64,000 bases of DNA, taken from Wenjunlia vitaminophila DSM 41686. Lineage in GTDB: Bacteria > Actinomycetota > Actinomycetes > Streptomycetales > Streptomycetaceae. The position numbers and the translations under genes were made by a program. The stretch lies in the NCBI RefSeq assembly GCF_000380165.1, contig NZ_KB904663.1:18198-82197 (forward strand). The letters are read 5' to 3'. This document shows positions 30,367 to 39,734 of this stretch, piece after piece (positions within the stretch are counted from its first letter, which is position 1; every line of letters begins with the position of its first letter). The notes beneath the pieces were generated by a model, which searched no databases, was not told the DNA's origin, and was given only the letters and a program-made list of their open reading frames with translations.

Positions 30367-31620
30367 TCAGTTGGTGGCCGGGGTGCCGACCGGCTCGGAG
30401 TGCAGCGGGAGCTCGGCGCGGACCCGCCACACCGGCCCGGGGCGCGGCTCGCCGTCGGGCCCCTCCACCGGGCCGTGCGAGGGACCGGCCAGGAGGGTTC
30501 CCTCGAGCAGCGCGGCCCGCTCGGCCATGCCGATCAGGCCAGCCCCCGCGCCGGGGACGCGCGGCCCCGGCCGGGCGCGGAACGGGCTGTCCACGGTGAT
30601 GGCCAGCCGCTGCCTGCACTGCTCGAGGGTGATGTCCACGGCGCCAGGGGCGGCGTGCTTCAGGGCGTTGGTCACGGACTCCTGGACGATGCGGTACGCG
30701 GCCAGCTCCACCGGCGTGGGCACGGCCTGGGCCCGCGGCCTGCGGTCGTGGAGGCTGAACGTCAGCCCGCTGGCCGTTCCCGCCACACCGGCCGGCTCGA
30801 GCAGCGAGTCGAGGGCGTCGAGCCGGGAAACCGGCGCCGGCTGCTCGTCGGCGCTCGCGGTGCGCAGCAGCCCGATCAGCCTGCGCATCTCGGCCAGACC
30901 GGCGACGCTGCTCTCCCGGATGGTTCCGAGCGCCTGCTGGGCGGCCTCCGGGTCGTTCCGGGCCACCGACAGCGCGGCGCTGGAGTGGATGGCGATGGCG
31001 GACAGGTGGTTGGCCACCATGTCGTGGAGCTCCCGGGCCATCCTGGCCCGTTCGGCGTGGACCGCGCCGCGCCGGTCCAGCTCGGCGAGGAGGGCGGTCT
31101 GCTCGGCCCTGAGCCGTTCCGTCTCGGCGGTCTCCCGGTGGGCGCGCATCCCCGCGCCGGTCCACGCCGGGGCCAGGACCACCAGGCCGACGACCGCGCC
31201 GACCAGCAGCGTGTCCACGTCCCGGGTGACCGCCAGGGGCACCACGGTGGCGAGGACGGTGAGTGCGACGCAGACCAGGGGGATGCGGCGGGCCCGGGCG
31301 GGCGTGCCGTAGTAGACCGCCGCGTACACCACGTCGGTGAACATCAGGACGGTGGCGAGCAGCGAGCCGGCCGCCTGGTCGAGGGCGAGGGCGACCGTCG
31401 CCACCGGCAGCGCCACCGCGGGCGCGGTCCTGCGCAGCAGCTCCGCGCCGGTCATCACCGCCAGCGGCACCAGCGTCAGGGCGCCGGGCACGGCCAGGGG
31501 CACCGGGCAGTCGCTGGTGGCCAGCCCGAGGGACCACAGGACCAGCCCGCTGAGCAGTCCGGCAGCGGCAATGACCACATCGTGTCGGTGGGGTCGAGGC
31601 GTCCGCCCGAGCAGTCGCAT
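30367..31620 (-). CDS. HisKA_3-type sensor histidine kinase
   Basis: A 417-residue membrane kinase. Four to six helices occupy residues 15-155 with almost no extracellular domain, suggesting sensing within the membrane or via a partner. The dimerisation helix carries the phosphorylated His199 in MARELHDMVANHLSAI. The ATPase part has NALKHAAPG (N box) and GAGAGLIGMAERAALL (G box). It resembles DesK-like actinobacterial kinases and partners the adjacent NarL regulator. Confidence 0.92.
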   Translation of the reverse strand: MRLLGRTPRPHRHDVVIAAAGLLSGLVLWSLGLATSDCPVPLAVPGALTLVPLAVMTGAELLRRTAPAVALPVATVALALDQAAGSLLATVLMFTDVVYAAVYYGTPARARRIPLVCVALTVLATVVPLAVTRDVDTLLVGAVVGLVVLAPAWTGAGMRAHRETAETERLRAEQTALLAELDRRGAVHAERARMARELHDMVANHLSAIAIHSSAALSVARNDPEAAQQALGTIRESSVAGLAEMRRLIGLLRTASADEQPAPVSRLDALDSLLEPAGVAGTASGLTFSLHDRRPRAQAVPTPVELAAYRIVQESVTNALKHAAPGAVDITLEQCRQRLAITVDSPFRARPGPRVPGAGAGLIGMAERAALLEGTLLAGPSHGPVEGPDGEPRPGPVWRVRAELPLHSEPVGTPATN

Positions 31621-31800
31621 CGTGTGTCTTCCGTTCGTCGGGTCGCCCCATCACACCATCGATGGGCCGATCTGTCGTCGCCACGGGGGAGGGCGGGCCG
31701 GGGCTCGTCGTACATCGAACGATGCAGTGCGGAATCACCACCGCCGACGAGGCGGTCCCCGGGGTGGCCCGGGGAGACTCGGCAGGCGGGAGGAGGAGCT

Positions 31801-32376
31801 GTGCTGACGTTGGTTGTCGCCTGCGAGGTCGGGTTCTGGGTGCTGCTGTTGCTCGGCCTGGCCCTGCGCTACGCGCTGGGGCTGCGCAGGACGAGCACGG
31901 TGGTGCTCGCGGGGGTGCCGCTGGTGGACGTCGTGCTGCTGGTGGCAGCCGTGATCGACCTGCGCGACGGGGGAGCGGCGAGCTCCTCGCACGGGCTGGC
32001 CGCGGTGTACCTCGGGTTCTCGGTGGGGTACGGCCACTGGACGATCAGCCGGGTGGACGCCTGGGCCGCGCACCGTCTCTCCGGGGGGCCCAAGCCGGCG
32101 CGACCGCCGAGGTACGGCCGGGCCAGGTCCCGGTACGAGTGGGCGCTGTGGCTGCGCACGCTGGTCGCCGCGGCGGTGGCGGGGGCGCTGCTCCAACTCG
32201 CCGTGTGGATGGTGGACGACCCGCGGCGGACGGAACCGCTGACCTGGTGGCAGGACAGGATGGTCGCGGTGACCGTGATCCACCTGCTGATCGCGGGCAG
32301 CTACTCCGTGTGGCCCAAGCCGGAGCCGGAACGTCCGGAAGGCTCAGGGAGGGCTCCCGGGACGGGCGCGGACTGA
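31801..32376 (+). CDS. Integral membrane protein of unknown function
   Basis: A 191-residue protein with about four helices (LTLVVACEVGFWVLLLLGLALRYALGL; VLAGVPLVDVVLLVAAVIDL; LAAVYLGFSVGYGHWTISRV; TLVAAAVAGALLQLAVWMV). It resembles Streptomyces proteins annotated only as membrane proteins. GTG 31801 has GGAGGAG 5-11 bases upstream. It is transcribed divergently from the sensor kinase, so regulation by that system is possible. Confidence 0.75.
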   Translation: MLTLVVACEVGFWVLLLLGLALRYALGLRRTSTVVLAGVPLVDVVLLVAAVIDLRDGGAASSSHGLAAVYLGFSVGYGHWTISRVDAWAAHRLSGGPKPARPPRYGRARSRYEWALWLRTLVAAAVAGALLQLAVWMVDDPRRTEPLTWWQDRMVAVTVIHLLIAGSYSVWPKPEPERPEGSGRAPGTGAD

Positions 32377-32407
32377 CCGGCGGTGGGCGGCCCGGGTCGG
32401 CAGGGTG

Positions 32408-32980
32408 TCAGCGGTTCTCGCCGGGCACCCACAGCACGTCGCCGCGCTCCTTGTTCGCCGTCCTGGCCAGGATGAACAGCAGGTCCGAGAGCCGGTTGAG
32501 GTAGGTGGCGGTCAGCGGGTTCATGGTGTCCGCGTGGACCTCCAGGGCCGCCCAGGTCGAACGTTCGGCGCGGCGCACCACCGTGCACGCCTGGTGCAGC
32601 AGGGCCGCACCGGGGGTGCCGCCGGGCAGGATGAAGCTGCGCAGCTTGTCCAGGTCGGCCAGGAAGCGGTCACACTCGGCCTCGAGCCGGTCCACGTAGC
32701 CCTGCCCGACCCGCAGCGGCGGGTACTCGGGGTTCTCCTGGACCGGGGTGGCCAGGTCGGCCCCCACGTCGAACAGGTCGTTCTGCACCCGGGTGAGCAC
32801 GGTCACCAGGGGCTCGGACAGCCCGCCGAGGGCGAGTGCCACGCCGATCGCGGCGTTGGCCTCGTTCGCGTCCGCGTACGCGGAGATCCGCAGGTCGGTC
32901 TTGGCCGTGCGGCTCATGTCGCCGAGCGCCGTCGTGCCGTCGTCACCGGTCCTGGTGTAGATGCGCGTGAGGTTGACCAT
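32408..32980 (-). CDS. Cob(I)alamin adenosyltransferase, PduO type
   Basis: Adenosylates cob(I)alamin to coenzyme B12. The 190-residue protein has the ATP-binding N-terminus YTRTGDDGTTALGD and the family motif with DANEANAAIG, then RVQNDLFDVGADLATP and RRAERS near the active site. Adenosylcobalamin is needed by methylmalonyl-CoA mutase, whose accessory genes (epimerase, meaB) also occur in this window. It is convergent with the membrane-protein gene. Confidence 0.92.
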   Translation of the reverse strand: MVNLTRIYTRTGDDGTTALGDMSRTAKTDLRISAYADANEANAAIGVALALGGLSEPLVTVLTRVQNDLFDVGADLATPVQENPEYPPLRVGQGYVDRLEAECDRFLADLDKLRSFILPGGTPGAALLHQACTVVRRAERSTWAALEVHADTMNPLTATYLNRLSDLLFILARTANKERGDVLWVPGENR

Positions 32981-33062
32981 GGGGTGAGCCTAGCGAGCGG
33001 GGTACGGCAAGTGGGTGACACCGCACCGGGGGTTTGCGGCAAACCACACATAAGATTCTCAG

Positions 33063-34340
33063 ATGGAACGGTTCCGAGTGCAGGGCGGGGCGCGCCTCGC
33101 CGGAAGCGTGACGGTCCCGGGAGCGAAGAACAGCGCGCTGAAGCTGATGGCCGCCACGCTGCTCGCTGAGGGCACCAGTCGCCTCGGCAACGTCCCCCGC
33201 ATCCTGGACGTCGAGATCATGGCCGATCTGCTCCATGACCTCGGAGCGGTGGTGGACGTCGAGTGGACGGGCGAGGGTGGCCACTGCGGCACGGCGTGGA
33301 TCACCAGCCCACAGCGGCCGGGGCACGAGGTGGACGAGCGCCTGGCCCGGCGGATGCGGGCGTCGATCAGTCTGCTCGGGCCGTTGCTGGCCCGGTGCGG
33401 GCAGGTCAGGATCGCCTTGCCGGGCGGGGACGCGATCGGGGCCCGCGGGTTGGACATGCACGTCCACGGGCTGTTGCGGCTCGGCGCCGAGGTGGAGATG
33501 GACCAGGGGTTCCTGGTGGCCCGGGCCCCGGACGGGCTGCGGGGCCGGCCGGTGGCGCTGGCGTTCCCCAGCGTGGGGGCGACCGAGACGCTGCTGATGG
33601 CGTCGGCGACCGCCCGCGGGGCCACGGTGATCGAGAACGCCGCGCGGGAGCCGGAGATCGTTGACCTGTGCACCATGCTCGAGGAGATGGGAGCGAAGAT
33701 CGGCGGGGCGGGCTCTCCGACGATCGAGGTGCAGGGGGTGGAGCGGCTCTCCTCGGTGGTGTACGAGACGGTGCCGGACCGGATCGTTGCCGGCACCTAC
33801 GCCGTCGGGGCGGCGATGACCTGCGGCGACGTGACCATCAGGCGGGCCAGGACGGACCACCTGCAGATCGTCCTGGACAAGCTGGCAGAGACGGGCGCGT
33901 CGGTGGTGCGGACGCCGGACGGCTTCCGGGTGCGGATGGACCGGCGCCCGTCGGCGGTGGACGTGGCGACGCTGCCCTACCCGGGGTTCGCGACCGACCT
34001 GCAACCGCAGTTCGCGGCGCTCAACGCGATCGCTGAGGGATCAGCAATGATTACCGAGAACGTGTTCGAGGCCCGCTTCCTCTTCCTCCACGAGCTCACC
34101 CAGATGGGTGCGCGGATCGAGATGGACGGACACCACGCGGTGGTCCGCGGGGTGGAGCGGCTCACCGGTGCCGCCGTGCGGGCCAGCGACGTGCGGGCCG
34201 GGGCCGGTCTGCTGTTGGCGGGTCTGGTCGCGGAGGGGGAGACCACGGTGAGCGAGATCCACCACATCGACCGGGGCTACGCGGGGCTGCTCGAGCACTT
34301 CCGTGCCCTGGGGGCGAGCATCCACCGCGTCCCCCGCTGA
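33063..34340 (+). CDS. murA: UDP-N-acetylglucosamine 1-carboxyvinyltransferase
   Basis: First committed enzyme of peptidoglycan synthesis, adding enolpyruvate from PEP to UDP-GlcNAc. The 425-residue protein shows PGAKNSALK with Lys22. The active-site loop reads [12 protein letters not shown]: the fosfomycin-alkylated cysteine (Cys115 in E. coli) is Asp123, as in the naturally fosfomycin-resistant mycobacterial enzyme (Asp117). The enzyme should therefore be active but insensitive to fosfomycin. ATG 33063 begins the conserved MERFRVQGG. Confidence 0.95.
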   Translation: MERFRVQGGARLAGSVTVPGAKNSALKLMAATLLAEGTSRLGNVPRILDVEIMADLLHDLGAVVDVEWTGEGGHCGTAWITSPQRPGHEVDERLARRMRASISLLGPLLARCGQVRIALPGGDAIGARGLDMHVHGLLRLGAEVEMDQGFLVARAPDGLRGRPVALAFPSVGATETLLMASATARGATVIENAAREPEIVDLCTMLEEMGAKIGGAGSPTIEVQGVERLSSVVYETVPDRIVAGTYAVGAAMTCGDVTIRRARTDHLQIVLDKLAETGASVVRTPDGFRVRMDRRPSAVDVATLPYPGFATDLQPQFAALNAIAEGSAMITENVFEARFLFLHELTQMGARIEMDGHHAVVRGVERLTGAAVRASDVRAGAGLLLAGLVAEGETTVSEIHHIDRGYAGLLEHFRALGASIHRVPR

Positions 34341-34407
34341 CCGTCCCTCCCCGCCCTGGGCAGTGCGATGTGACGCACACCTCGTCCGGGTGCCACGGAC
34401 AGTGAAC

Positions 34408-34420
34408 GACCGTTAAGGTC
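34408..34420. promoter_or_regulatory. Palindrome GACC-N5-GGTC upstream of the hydroxybutyryl-CoA dehydrogenase gene
   Basis: GACCGTTAAGGTC lies 26 bases before the chosen ATG. The internal TAAGGT could be the -10, so a bound repressor would block it. It shares ACCGYTAAG with the palindrome in front of the thiolase gene (61129-61144). Confidence 0.4.
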
Positions 34421-34446
34421 AGCGCCCAGGGATAGTGAGAGGGGAC

Positions 34447-35301
34447 ATGTCAGTGGCGAAGAAGCTTGCCGTCATCGGCGCCGGCCTCATGGGAGCCGGC
34501 ATCGCGCAGGTCTCGGCTCAGGCCGGGTACGACGTGGTGCTCCGTGACGTCACCGAGGAAGCGCTCGGCCGGGCCAAGGACGGCATCTCGGCGAGTTACG
34601 CGAAGTTCGTGGCCAAGGGGAAGCTGACGGAGGCGGACGCCGACGCCGCTCTGGCCAGGATCACCACCACCACGGAGCTGGACGCGGCGGCGGACGCCGA
34701 GATCGTGGTCGAGGCGGTGTTCGAGAAGATCGAGATCAAGCAACAGCTCTTCCGCGACCTCGACGGGCTGGTCAGGGACGACGCGGTGCTCGCCTCCAAC
34801 ACCTCGGCCATCCCGATCACCAAGATCGCCGCGGTGACCAAGCGCCCGGAACGGGTGGTGGGCACGCACTTCTTCTCGCCCGTTCCGCTGATGCAGCTCT
34901 GCGAGCTGGTGCGCGGCTACAAGACCGACGACGCCACGCTCGCCGCCGCCAGGACCTTCGCCGAGGAGGTGGGCAAGACGGTGATCGTGGTCAACCGGGA
35001 CGTGGCCGGCTTCGTCACCACGCGACTGATCTCCGCGCTGGTGGTGGAGGCCACCAAGCTGTACGAGTCGGGGGTGGCCACCGCCGAGGACATCGACACC
35101 GCCTGCCGGCTGGGCTTCGGGCACACGATGGGCCCGCTGGCGACCGCGGACCTGACCGGGATCGACATCCTGACGCACGCCACCGGCAACATCTACACCG
35201 AGACCCAGGACGAGAAGTTCGCCCCGCCCGAGCTGATGCGGCGGATGGTGGACGCCGGCGACATCGGCCGGAAGAGCGGCCGGGGCTTCTACAACTACTG
35301 A
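34447..35301 (+). CDS. 3-hydroxybutyryl-CoA dehydrogenase
   Basis: NAD(P)-dependent enzyme oxidising or reducing 3-hydroxyacyl-CoA. The 284-residue protein has the N-terminal Rossmann motif GAGLMGAGIAQ, the catalytic His region in VGTHFFSPVPLMQL and the C-terminal helical domain with GRKSGRGFYNY. ATG 34447 is preferred to the GTG at 34435 because GAGAGGGG precedes it. In Streptomyces it serves acetoacetyl-CoA and ethylmalonyl-CoA-linked metabolism; the thiolase near the window end makes its likely substrate precursor. Confidence 0.93.
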   Translation: MSVAKKLAVIGAGLMGAGIAQVSAQAGYDVVLRDVTEEALGRAKDGISASYAKFVAKGKLTEADADAALARITTTTELDAAADAEIVVEAVFEKIEIKQQLFRDLDGLVRDDAVLASNTSAIPITKIAAVTKRPERVVGTHFFSPVPLMQLCELVRGYKTDDATLAAARTFAEEVGKTVIVVNRDVAGFVTTRLISALVVEATKLYESGVATAEDIDTACRLGFGHTMGPLATADLTGIDILTHATGNIYTETQDEKFAPPELMRRMVDAGDIGRKSGRGFYNY

Positions 35302-35846
35302 GCCGTCCGGTCCGCGGCGCCGCCCCGGCCTCCGGCCGCCCCCGGTCCCGATCCCGGCGAGCGGTCACCGGCCTCGTCCAACTGGCGTTCGGTGGTACCT
35401 CCCGGCGGCGCCGTCCGGCGTTACGTCTACCATCTGACGTCACGTGGACCACGTGGTCGGACCGCCGGTCCGGAGGGCCGGCGGGCCAGGACGGCCGGCC
35501 GGGGCCCGGGGGCGGCGGGGAACGGCGGCGCCCCGGACCGACACGAGGGCCGGCGTGGCGGCGCCGGCACGGGAAGGTCGGCGTGGTGAGGTTCATTCGG
35601 ACCATGAGCGGCGGATTGTCGGGGAACACCGTCTCACCCCGAAGAGGCTCACTCGTTCGAGTGAATTTCTGACTGTTCTTGAACGGTTGACAGCGACCAC
35701 ATGTGCTTTCGACCGAGAGGAATGAACTCTCACCACCGATCACACCGTTTTCGACCGTGGGACGCCGGCCGGTCGGCGTCCCACCGCAGGACATCGACCG
35801 CAGGGGTCCGGCAGCACGCATTCGGCAGCACACCCAGGAGCGCATC
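35302..35846. other. Intergenic region with stacked palindromes
   Basis: 545 bases without a supported gene. It holds ACGTC-N8-GACGT (35423-35440) immediately followed by CACGTGG-A-CCACGTG (35441-35455), then about 150 bases of extreme GC. Further on a TTGAAC (35678-35683) with TTGACA just after it precedes the STAS gene at promoter-like distance, but no good -10 is visible. Confidence 0.5.
35423..35455. promoter_or_regulatory. Adjacent operator-like palindromes
   Basis: ACGTC (35423-35427) and GACGT (35436-35440) flank 8 bases containing TACCAT, which could be a -10. Next comes the perfect 15-bp palindrome CACGTGGACCACGTG (35441-35455). Two dyads side by side suggest a regulator site. No adjacent regulator gene points to its owner. 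Confidence 0.45.
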
Positions 35847-36212
35847 ATGCACATCAGGGGCGACCACGCCGTGCTCACCGTCGGGGGCCGCCTCGACGTA
35901 CGAAGCGCCGCGGACGCCCGGACGATTCTGCACACCGCGGTGGACGCGGGTGACGGAGACCTGGTTCTCGACCTCACCGAGCTGGACTCCTGGGACGCCT
36001 CCGGGCTCGGAGTGATCATGGGCGTGCACCGGAGGGCCGGTCGGTGCGACCGCAGACTGGTGCTGCGCGGGGTGCCGCCCCAGATGCAGCGGCTGCTGGT
36101 GGCCACCCGACTCCACCGGATCCTGGCCATCGAGGGCGGCCTGGCGATCGACGGGGTCTCCGACGCCAGGGAGGCGTCCACCGCCCCGGCGCCCCCGTCG
36201 GGCGACGGCTGA
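35847..36212 (+). CDS. STAS-domain (anti-anti-sigma factor-like) protein
   Basis: A 121-residue STAS protein with the core fold HAVLTVGGRLDVRSAADARTIL and the phosphorylatable-serine region LTELDSWDASGLGVIM, where the serine aligns with that of SpoIIAA-type anti-anti-sigma factors. ATG 35847 has AGGAG 8 bases upstream. No anti-sigma kinase is adjacent. The next gene encodes a membrane-anchored NTPase-like protein, and the pair is probably conserved. Role in a sigma-factor partner switch is inferred. Confidence 0.85.
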   Translation: MHIRGDHAVLTVGGRLDVRSAADARTILHTAVDAGDGDLVLDLTELDSWDASGLGVIMGVHRRAGRCDRRLVLRGVPPQMQRLLVATRLHRILAIEGGLAIDGVSDAREASTAPAPPSGDG

Positions 36213-36407
36213 ACCCCGTCCGGAGAATCCCACCAGGCCCCTGCGCCACTCGAACTGACCATCGTCCGGACGGAGTAGAGTGCGCCCCTGAGCGAGTCGC
36301 CGTGCGCCAGGGGCGGAGCAGCGGACCCACCGGGAGGCGGGAGCGAAACGTCGGGCCGCGGAGCCTGCGGCGGGGCGCCCGCACCGCCGCAGTCAGGGAG
36401 TGGAGCC

Positions 36408-38939
36408 ATGAACCCACGTTCCGGTAAGTCCGCGGAGCCCGAAGAGGCACGGAACGGGCCCGACGAGGCGCCGGCACGCCGACCGGCCGAGGGCCCGTCA
36501 CGGGCACTGCCCGCGCGTCCCGCCCCGGCCGGTGCCCTGCCCGCCGGCCCGTCGCTCCCCGCCCGGGGCGTCTCCGGCACGGTGGTCCCCAGCCGCACAG
36601 AACGCCACTCCCCGGTCATCGCCGGGGAACTGGTGCTCACCCTGGGGTCACCGGACGGCACCGAGGTCGAGCCCTGCCCACCGGACGCGCTGCCGGTACC
36701 GCACCGACTCGGTCCCGAAGAACGCGCCAGCGCGCGGCGTACGGAACCGGGCCCGCCGCCGGTCGGCAGCCAGCCGGTGGAGGAACTGCCGCTGCTGGAA
36801 CGGGAAGGCGACCGCGACCGCCTGGTCCGGCTGCTGGCCGGAGGCCGCTGCGTCCGACTCACCGCCCGCCCCGGGGCGGGCGGCAGCGCCCTGCTGCGCG
36901 CGGTCGCCGACGGCTGCGCCGACGTGGCGGCCCCGGACGGGGTCGTTCGGCTCTCCGCCTACCGACGCACCCTCACCGACGTGCTCCACGCGCTGTTCCA
37001 CGCCGTGTACCGGGCCCCCCGGTACCGGCCGGACCGGGACCGACTGCTCGAACTGCTCCGCGGGGTCGGTGCCGTGGTGCTGGTGGACGACGCGGACCTC
37101 TCCGGGCAGGCGCTGGAGGAACTGGCCGCCGCCGCCCCCGAGTGCGCGTTCCTCGTGGTCGCGCCGCCGGACGCGCCCCCGCTCGCACCCGACTCGGCGT
37201 TCCAGGACGTGCGGCTGTCCGGGCTGAGCCAGGACGCCTGCGAGGAGTTGCTCAGCCGGGCGGTGCGCCGCCCGTTGGCGGAGGACGAACGGTCCTGGGC
37301 CGCCGACCTGTGGTTCGAGTCCGAGGGGATGCCCCTGCGGTTCGTGCAGGCCGGCGCGCTGCTGCGGCAGCGTGACGCCCAGTGCGCCGAGTTGGCCTCG
37401 CGACTGCGGGCCGCCGACCGCAACCCGTTCGACCCGCAGGAGGCCAACGAGGACGACGCACTGCTGGACGACGCCGAGGACCGCACCTCGCAGCCGCAGG
37501 TGCCGTTGCCGACGTTCGCGCAGAGCGCCGCCCCGGCGAGCCGGCTCGCCGCCGACGTGAGCGAGGCGGCCCGGGAGACCCTGCGGTTCGCCGTCGCGCT
37601 CGGCGGCCAGTGCCCCAACCCCGCGCACCTGCCGGCCCTGGTCGGCGACGCCCTGGGGGACTCGGCGCTGGCCGAGCTGGTCAGCCGTGGGCTGGCCGTT
37701 CCGGTGGCCACCCACCACCGGCTCGCCCCCGGGGTCCGCACCCAACTGGAGGACCTGCCCGGACGGCCCGCCGGGTACGCCAGGTCCGCCGCCCACTACT
37801 ACGCCTGGTGGGCCGCCCACCCCTCGGTGACCGTGGACAGGGTCGACGCCGAGGCGGAGGTCCTGCTCGCGACCATGGCGAGTTGCCGGGACCACGGCGA
37901 GCACGAGGCCACGGTACGGCTGGCGCTCGCCGCGGCCCCGGCGTTCGCCGCCTCGTTGCGGTGGGGCGCCTGGGAACGGGCGCTGCGTCTCGGCCAGGAG
38001 GCGGCCCGGCAGGCCGGCGACGTCGCCGCGGAGGCGTACTGCCACCACGAGTTGGGCGTGCTGGCGCTGTGCACCGGCAGTGTCCAGCGGGCGCGCGCCG
38101 AACTGGAGGCGTCCATCGCGCTGCGCGGGGCGCTGGGCGACCAGGAGGGGACCGCGGCGGGCCGCCGCGTCCTGGGGCTGGTTCCCCGGTCCCCCCGGGG
38201 CCGGGACGCGGAGGCGCTCACCGCCCCGCTGCCCCGGACCCGGGCCGCCGCGACGATCCGGAGACCGGCCGTGGGCGCTGCGCGCGGTGCCGCCCGGTCA
38301 GGTCCCGGGGGTGCCCAGAGCCGGGCCGGGCGGCGCCCGTGGGACCGGCTGCGTGCGGCGGGCCGTGCCCGGTCGCGCCGGAACCTGGCAGTGGCCGGGG
38401 CGGGCGCGCTGCTCGCCGTGGTGTTGGGTGCGGTGGTCGGCCTCACCGGCGCCTCGGAGGACGGGGGAGGGCCCCGCACCCCGCTGAACGTGGGCCCGGT
38501 GGACACCGCGCAGGACCGGGACCCGGGCAGCCCGACCCCGAAGGACTCCGCGCCGGCGGTGGCCACGCCCGAGGCCGGCGCGCCGCCGACCGGCGCGACC
38601 ACCCCGGGGCAGCGGACGGACCCCGAGCCGCAGCGGCGGTCGTGGCCCTCGTCCTCGCCGTCACCGTCCACCCCGCCGCGCGGGGACCGACCCCCCGCCG
38701 CCACCTCGCCCTCCGGGTCACCGAGCGCCAGCGCGTCGGCCAGCCGACCCGGCGGCGGTCAGACATCGCCCTCGACCACTACCAGCCCCTCGCCGAGCAC
38801 CAGCCCGTCCCCGGGCGACGGCTCACCCTCCCCGAGCCCCAGCGACAGCGCGTCCGAGTCCGAGCCGCCCCCGGACTCCCCGCTGGCGGGGGACCCCGAC
38901 AGCGGGTCCCAGGAGAGCGGCGAGCCGGTGTCCCGGTAG
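36408..38939 (+). CDS. Membrane-anchored degenerate NTPase/TPR protein with Ser/Pro-rich tail
   Basis: An 843-residue protein. After about 125 disordered residues comes an NTPase-like region: a P-loop-like ARPGAGGSALL (about 153-163) in which the usual Lys is Gly, and a Walker B-like AVVLVDDADL. A helical region resembling TPR repeats follows (about 480-600), then one membrane helix at about 659-683 and 160 extracellular residues rich in Ser, Pro and Thr. It resembles STAND-type signalling ATPases, but loss of the P-loop Lys argues against hydrolysis. Start ATG 36408 lacks a strong ribosome binding site. It lies 195 bases after the STAS gene. Confidence 0.8.
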   Translation: MNPRSGKSAEPEEARNGPDEAPARRPAEGPSRALPARPAPAGALPAGPSLPARGVSGTVVPSRTERHSPVIAGELVLTLGSPDGTEVEPCPPDALPVPHRLGPEERASARRTEPGPPPVGSQPVEELPLLEREGDRDRLVRLLAGGRCVRLTARPGAGGSALLRAVADGCADVAAPDGVVRLSAYRRTLTDVLHALFHAVYRAPRYRPDRDRLLELLRGVGAVVLVDDADLSGQALEELAAAAPECAFLVVAPPDAPPLAPDSAFQDVRLSGLSQDACEELLSRAVRRPLAEDERSWAADLWFESEGMPLRFVQAGALLRQRDAQCAELASRLRAADRNPFDPQEANEDDALLDDAEDRTSQPQVPLPTFAQSAAPASRLAADVSEAARETLRFAVALGGQCPNPAHLPALVGDALGDSALAELVSRGLAVPVATHHRLAPGVRTQLEDLPGRPAGYARSAAHYYAWWAAHPSVTVDRVDAEAEVLLATMASCRDHGEHEATVRLALAAAPAFAASLRWGAWERALRLGQEAARQAGDVAAEAYCHHELGVLALCTGSVQRARAELEASIALRGALGDQEGTAAGRRVLGLVPRSPRGRDAEALTAPLPRTRAAATIRRPAVGAARGAARSGPGGAQSRAGRRPWDRLRAAGRARSRRNLAVAGAGALLAVVLGAVVGLTGASEDGGGPRTPLNVGPVDTAQDRDPGSPTPKDSAPAVATPEAGAPPTGATTPGQRTDPEPQRRSWPSSSPSPSTPPRGDRPPAATSPSGSPSASASASRPGGGQTSPSTTTSPSPSTSPSPGDGSPSPSPSDSASESEPPPDSPLAGDPDSGSQESGEPVSR

Positions 38940-39125
38940 GCACGTCCCGGGTCCGGTTCGTGTACCGGGCAGCGAGTCGCGGCGCGACCGGGGCGACGGA
39001 ACGCGCATCGACGCGGCGCCGCCCCCTCCAGCAGACTGTTCACCGCGGCCCCGGCGAACCCGGCACCCACGGCGCAGGCGCCCGCGCGAGGGCAGCCATG
39101 CCGTCCGACGACCCGAGGGACACCC

Positions 39126-39734
39126 GTGAACCCCGTACCCGCCCCGCTCCTCCTCACCGGCCACGACCTGGTGCTGCGGGAGTGGTCCGACGAGGACCTC
39201 GCCGTGATGAGCGAGCTCTTCGACGACCCCGACATCGCGCACTGGACGCCGCTGGAGTCCCCCTTCGACCTGACCGCGGCCCGCAGGTACCTGGACCGGG
39301 CCAGGCAGGCGCGGCGCGACGGCGAACGCATCCAACTGGCGATCACCACGGATGGGCGGCAGGCCCTGGGCGAGGTGCTGCTCAGCCCGGTCACGGGCGT
39401 CCTCGGCTACGGCGTGGGCCCCGCCCACAGGGGACAGCGCCTGGCGACGCGGGCCCTGCGGGTCATGACCGAGTACGCCCACCAGGAGCTGGGGCTGCCC
39501 CGGCTGACGCTGAAGATAGAGGCGGACAACCACGCCAGCACGGGGGTGGCCAGGTCGGCGGGCTTCCGGCTCACCGACGCGGCACCGGAGACCGTCACCG
39601 ACAAGGGCCGGGACTGCCACCTGCTGACCTGGGAGCACCGCGCGACCGCGGGTCCGGTAGGTGAGCCGACGGGTGCTGCGCCGGGCTTCCCTCGCGTGTG
39701 CGGGACGGCACGCCGTCCCGGGCCCGGGCACTGA
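39126..39734 (+). CDS. GNAT-family N-acetyltransferase (RimJ/RimL-like)
   Basis: A 202-residue acetyltransferase. Substrate-side N-terminus LVLREWSDEDLAVMSELFDD, acetyl-CoA loop LGYGVGPAHRGQRLATRAL, and the C-terminal LKIEADNHASTGVARSAGF are typical of the RimJ/RimL branch. About 35 C-terminal residues are low complexity and may be dispensable. GTG 39126. Substrate unknown. It is the last conserved gene before the accessory region. Confidence 0.87.
   Translation: MNPVPAPLLLTGHDLVLREWSDEDLAVMSELFDDPDIAHWTPLESPFDLTAARRYLDRARQARRDGERIQLAITTDGRQALGEVLLSPVTGVLGYGVGPAHRGQRLATRALRVMTEYAHQELGLPRLTLKIEADNHASTGVARSAGFRLTDAAPETVTDKGRDCHLLTWEHRATAGPVGEPTGAAPGFPRVCGTARRPGPGH

Noticed and set aside
29699..31741. 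680-codon minus-strand frame that could be read as a fused kinase-regulator
   Set aside because: Only the last 215 codons are real (response regulator). The rest runs out of frame through the kinase gene, which has its own correct frame and start.
30400..32376. 658-codon plus-strand frame ending in the membrane-protein gene
   Set aside because: The part before 31801 is antisense to the kinase gene. GTG 31801 with its GGAGGAG site is the real start.
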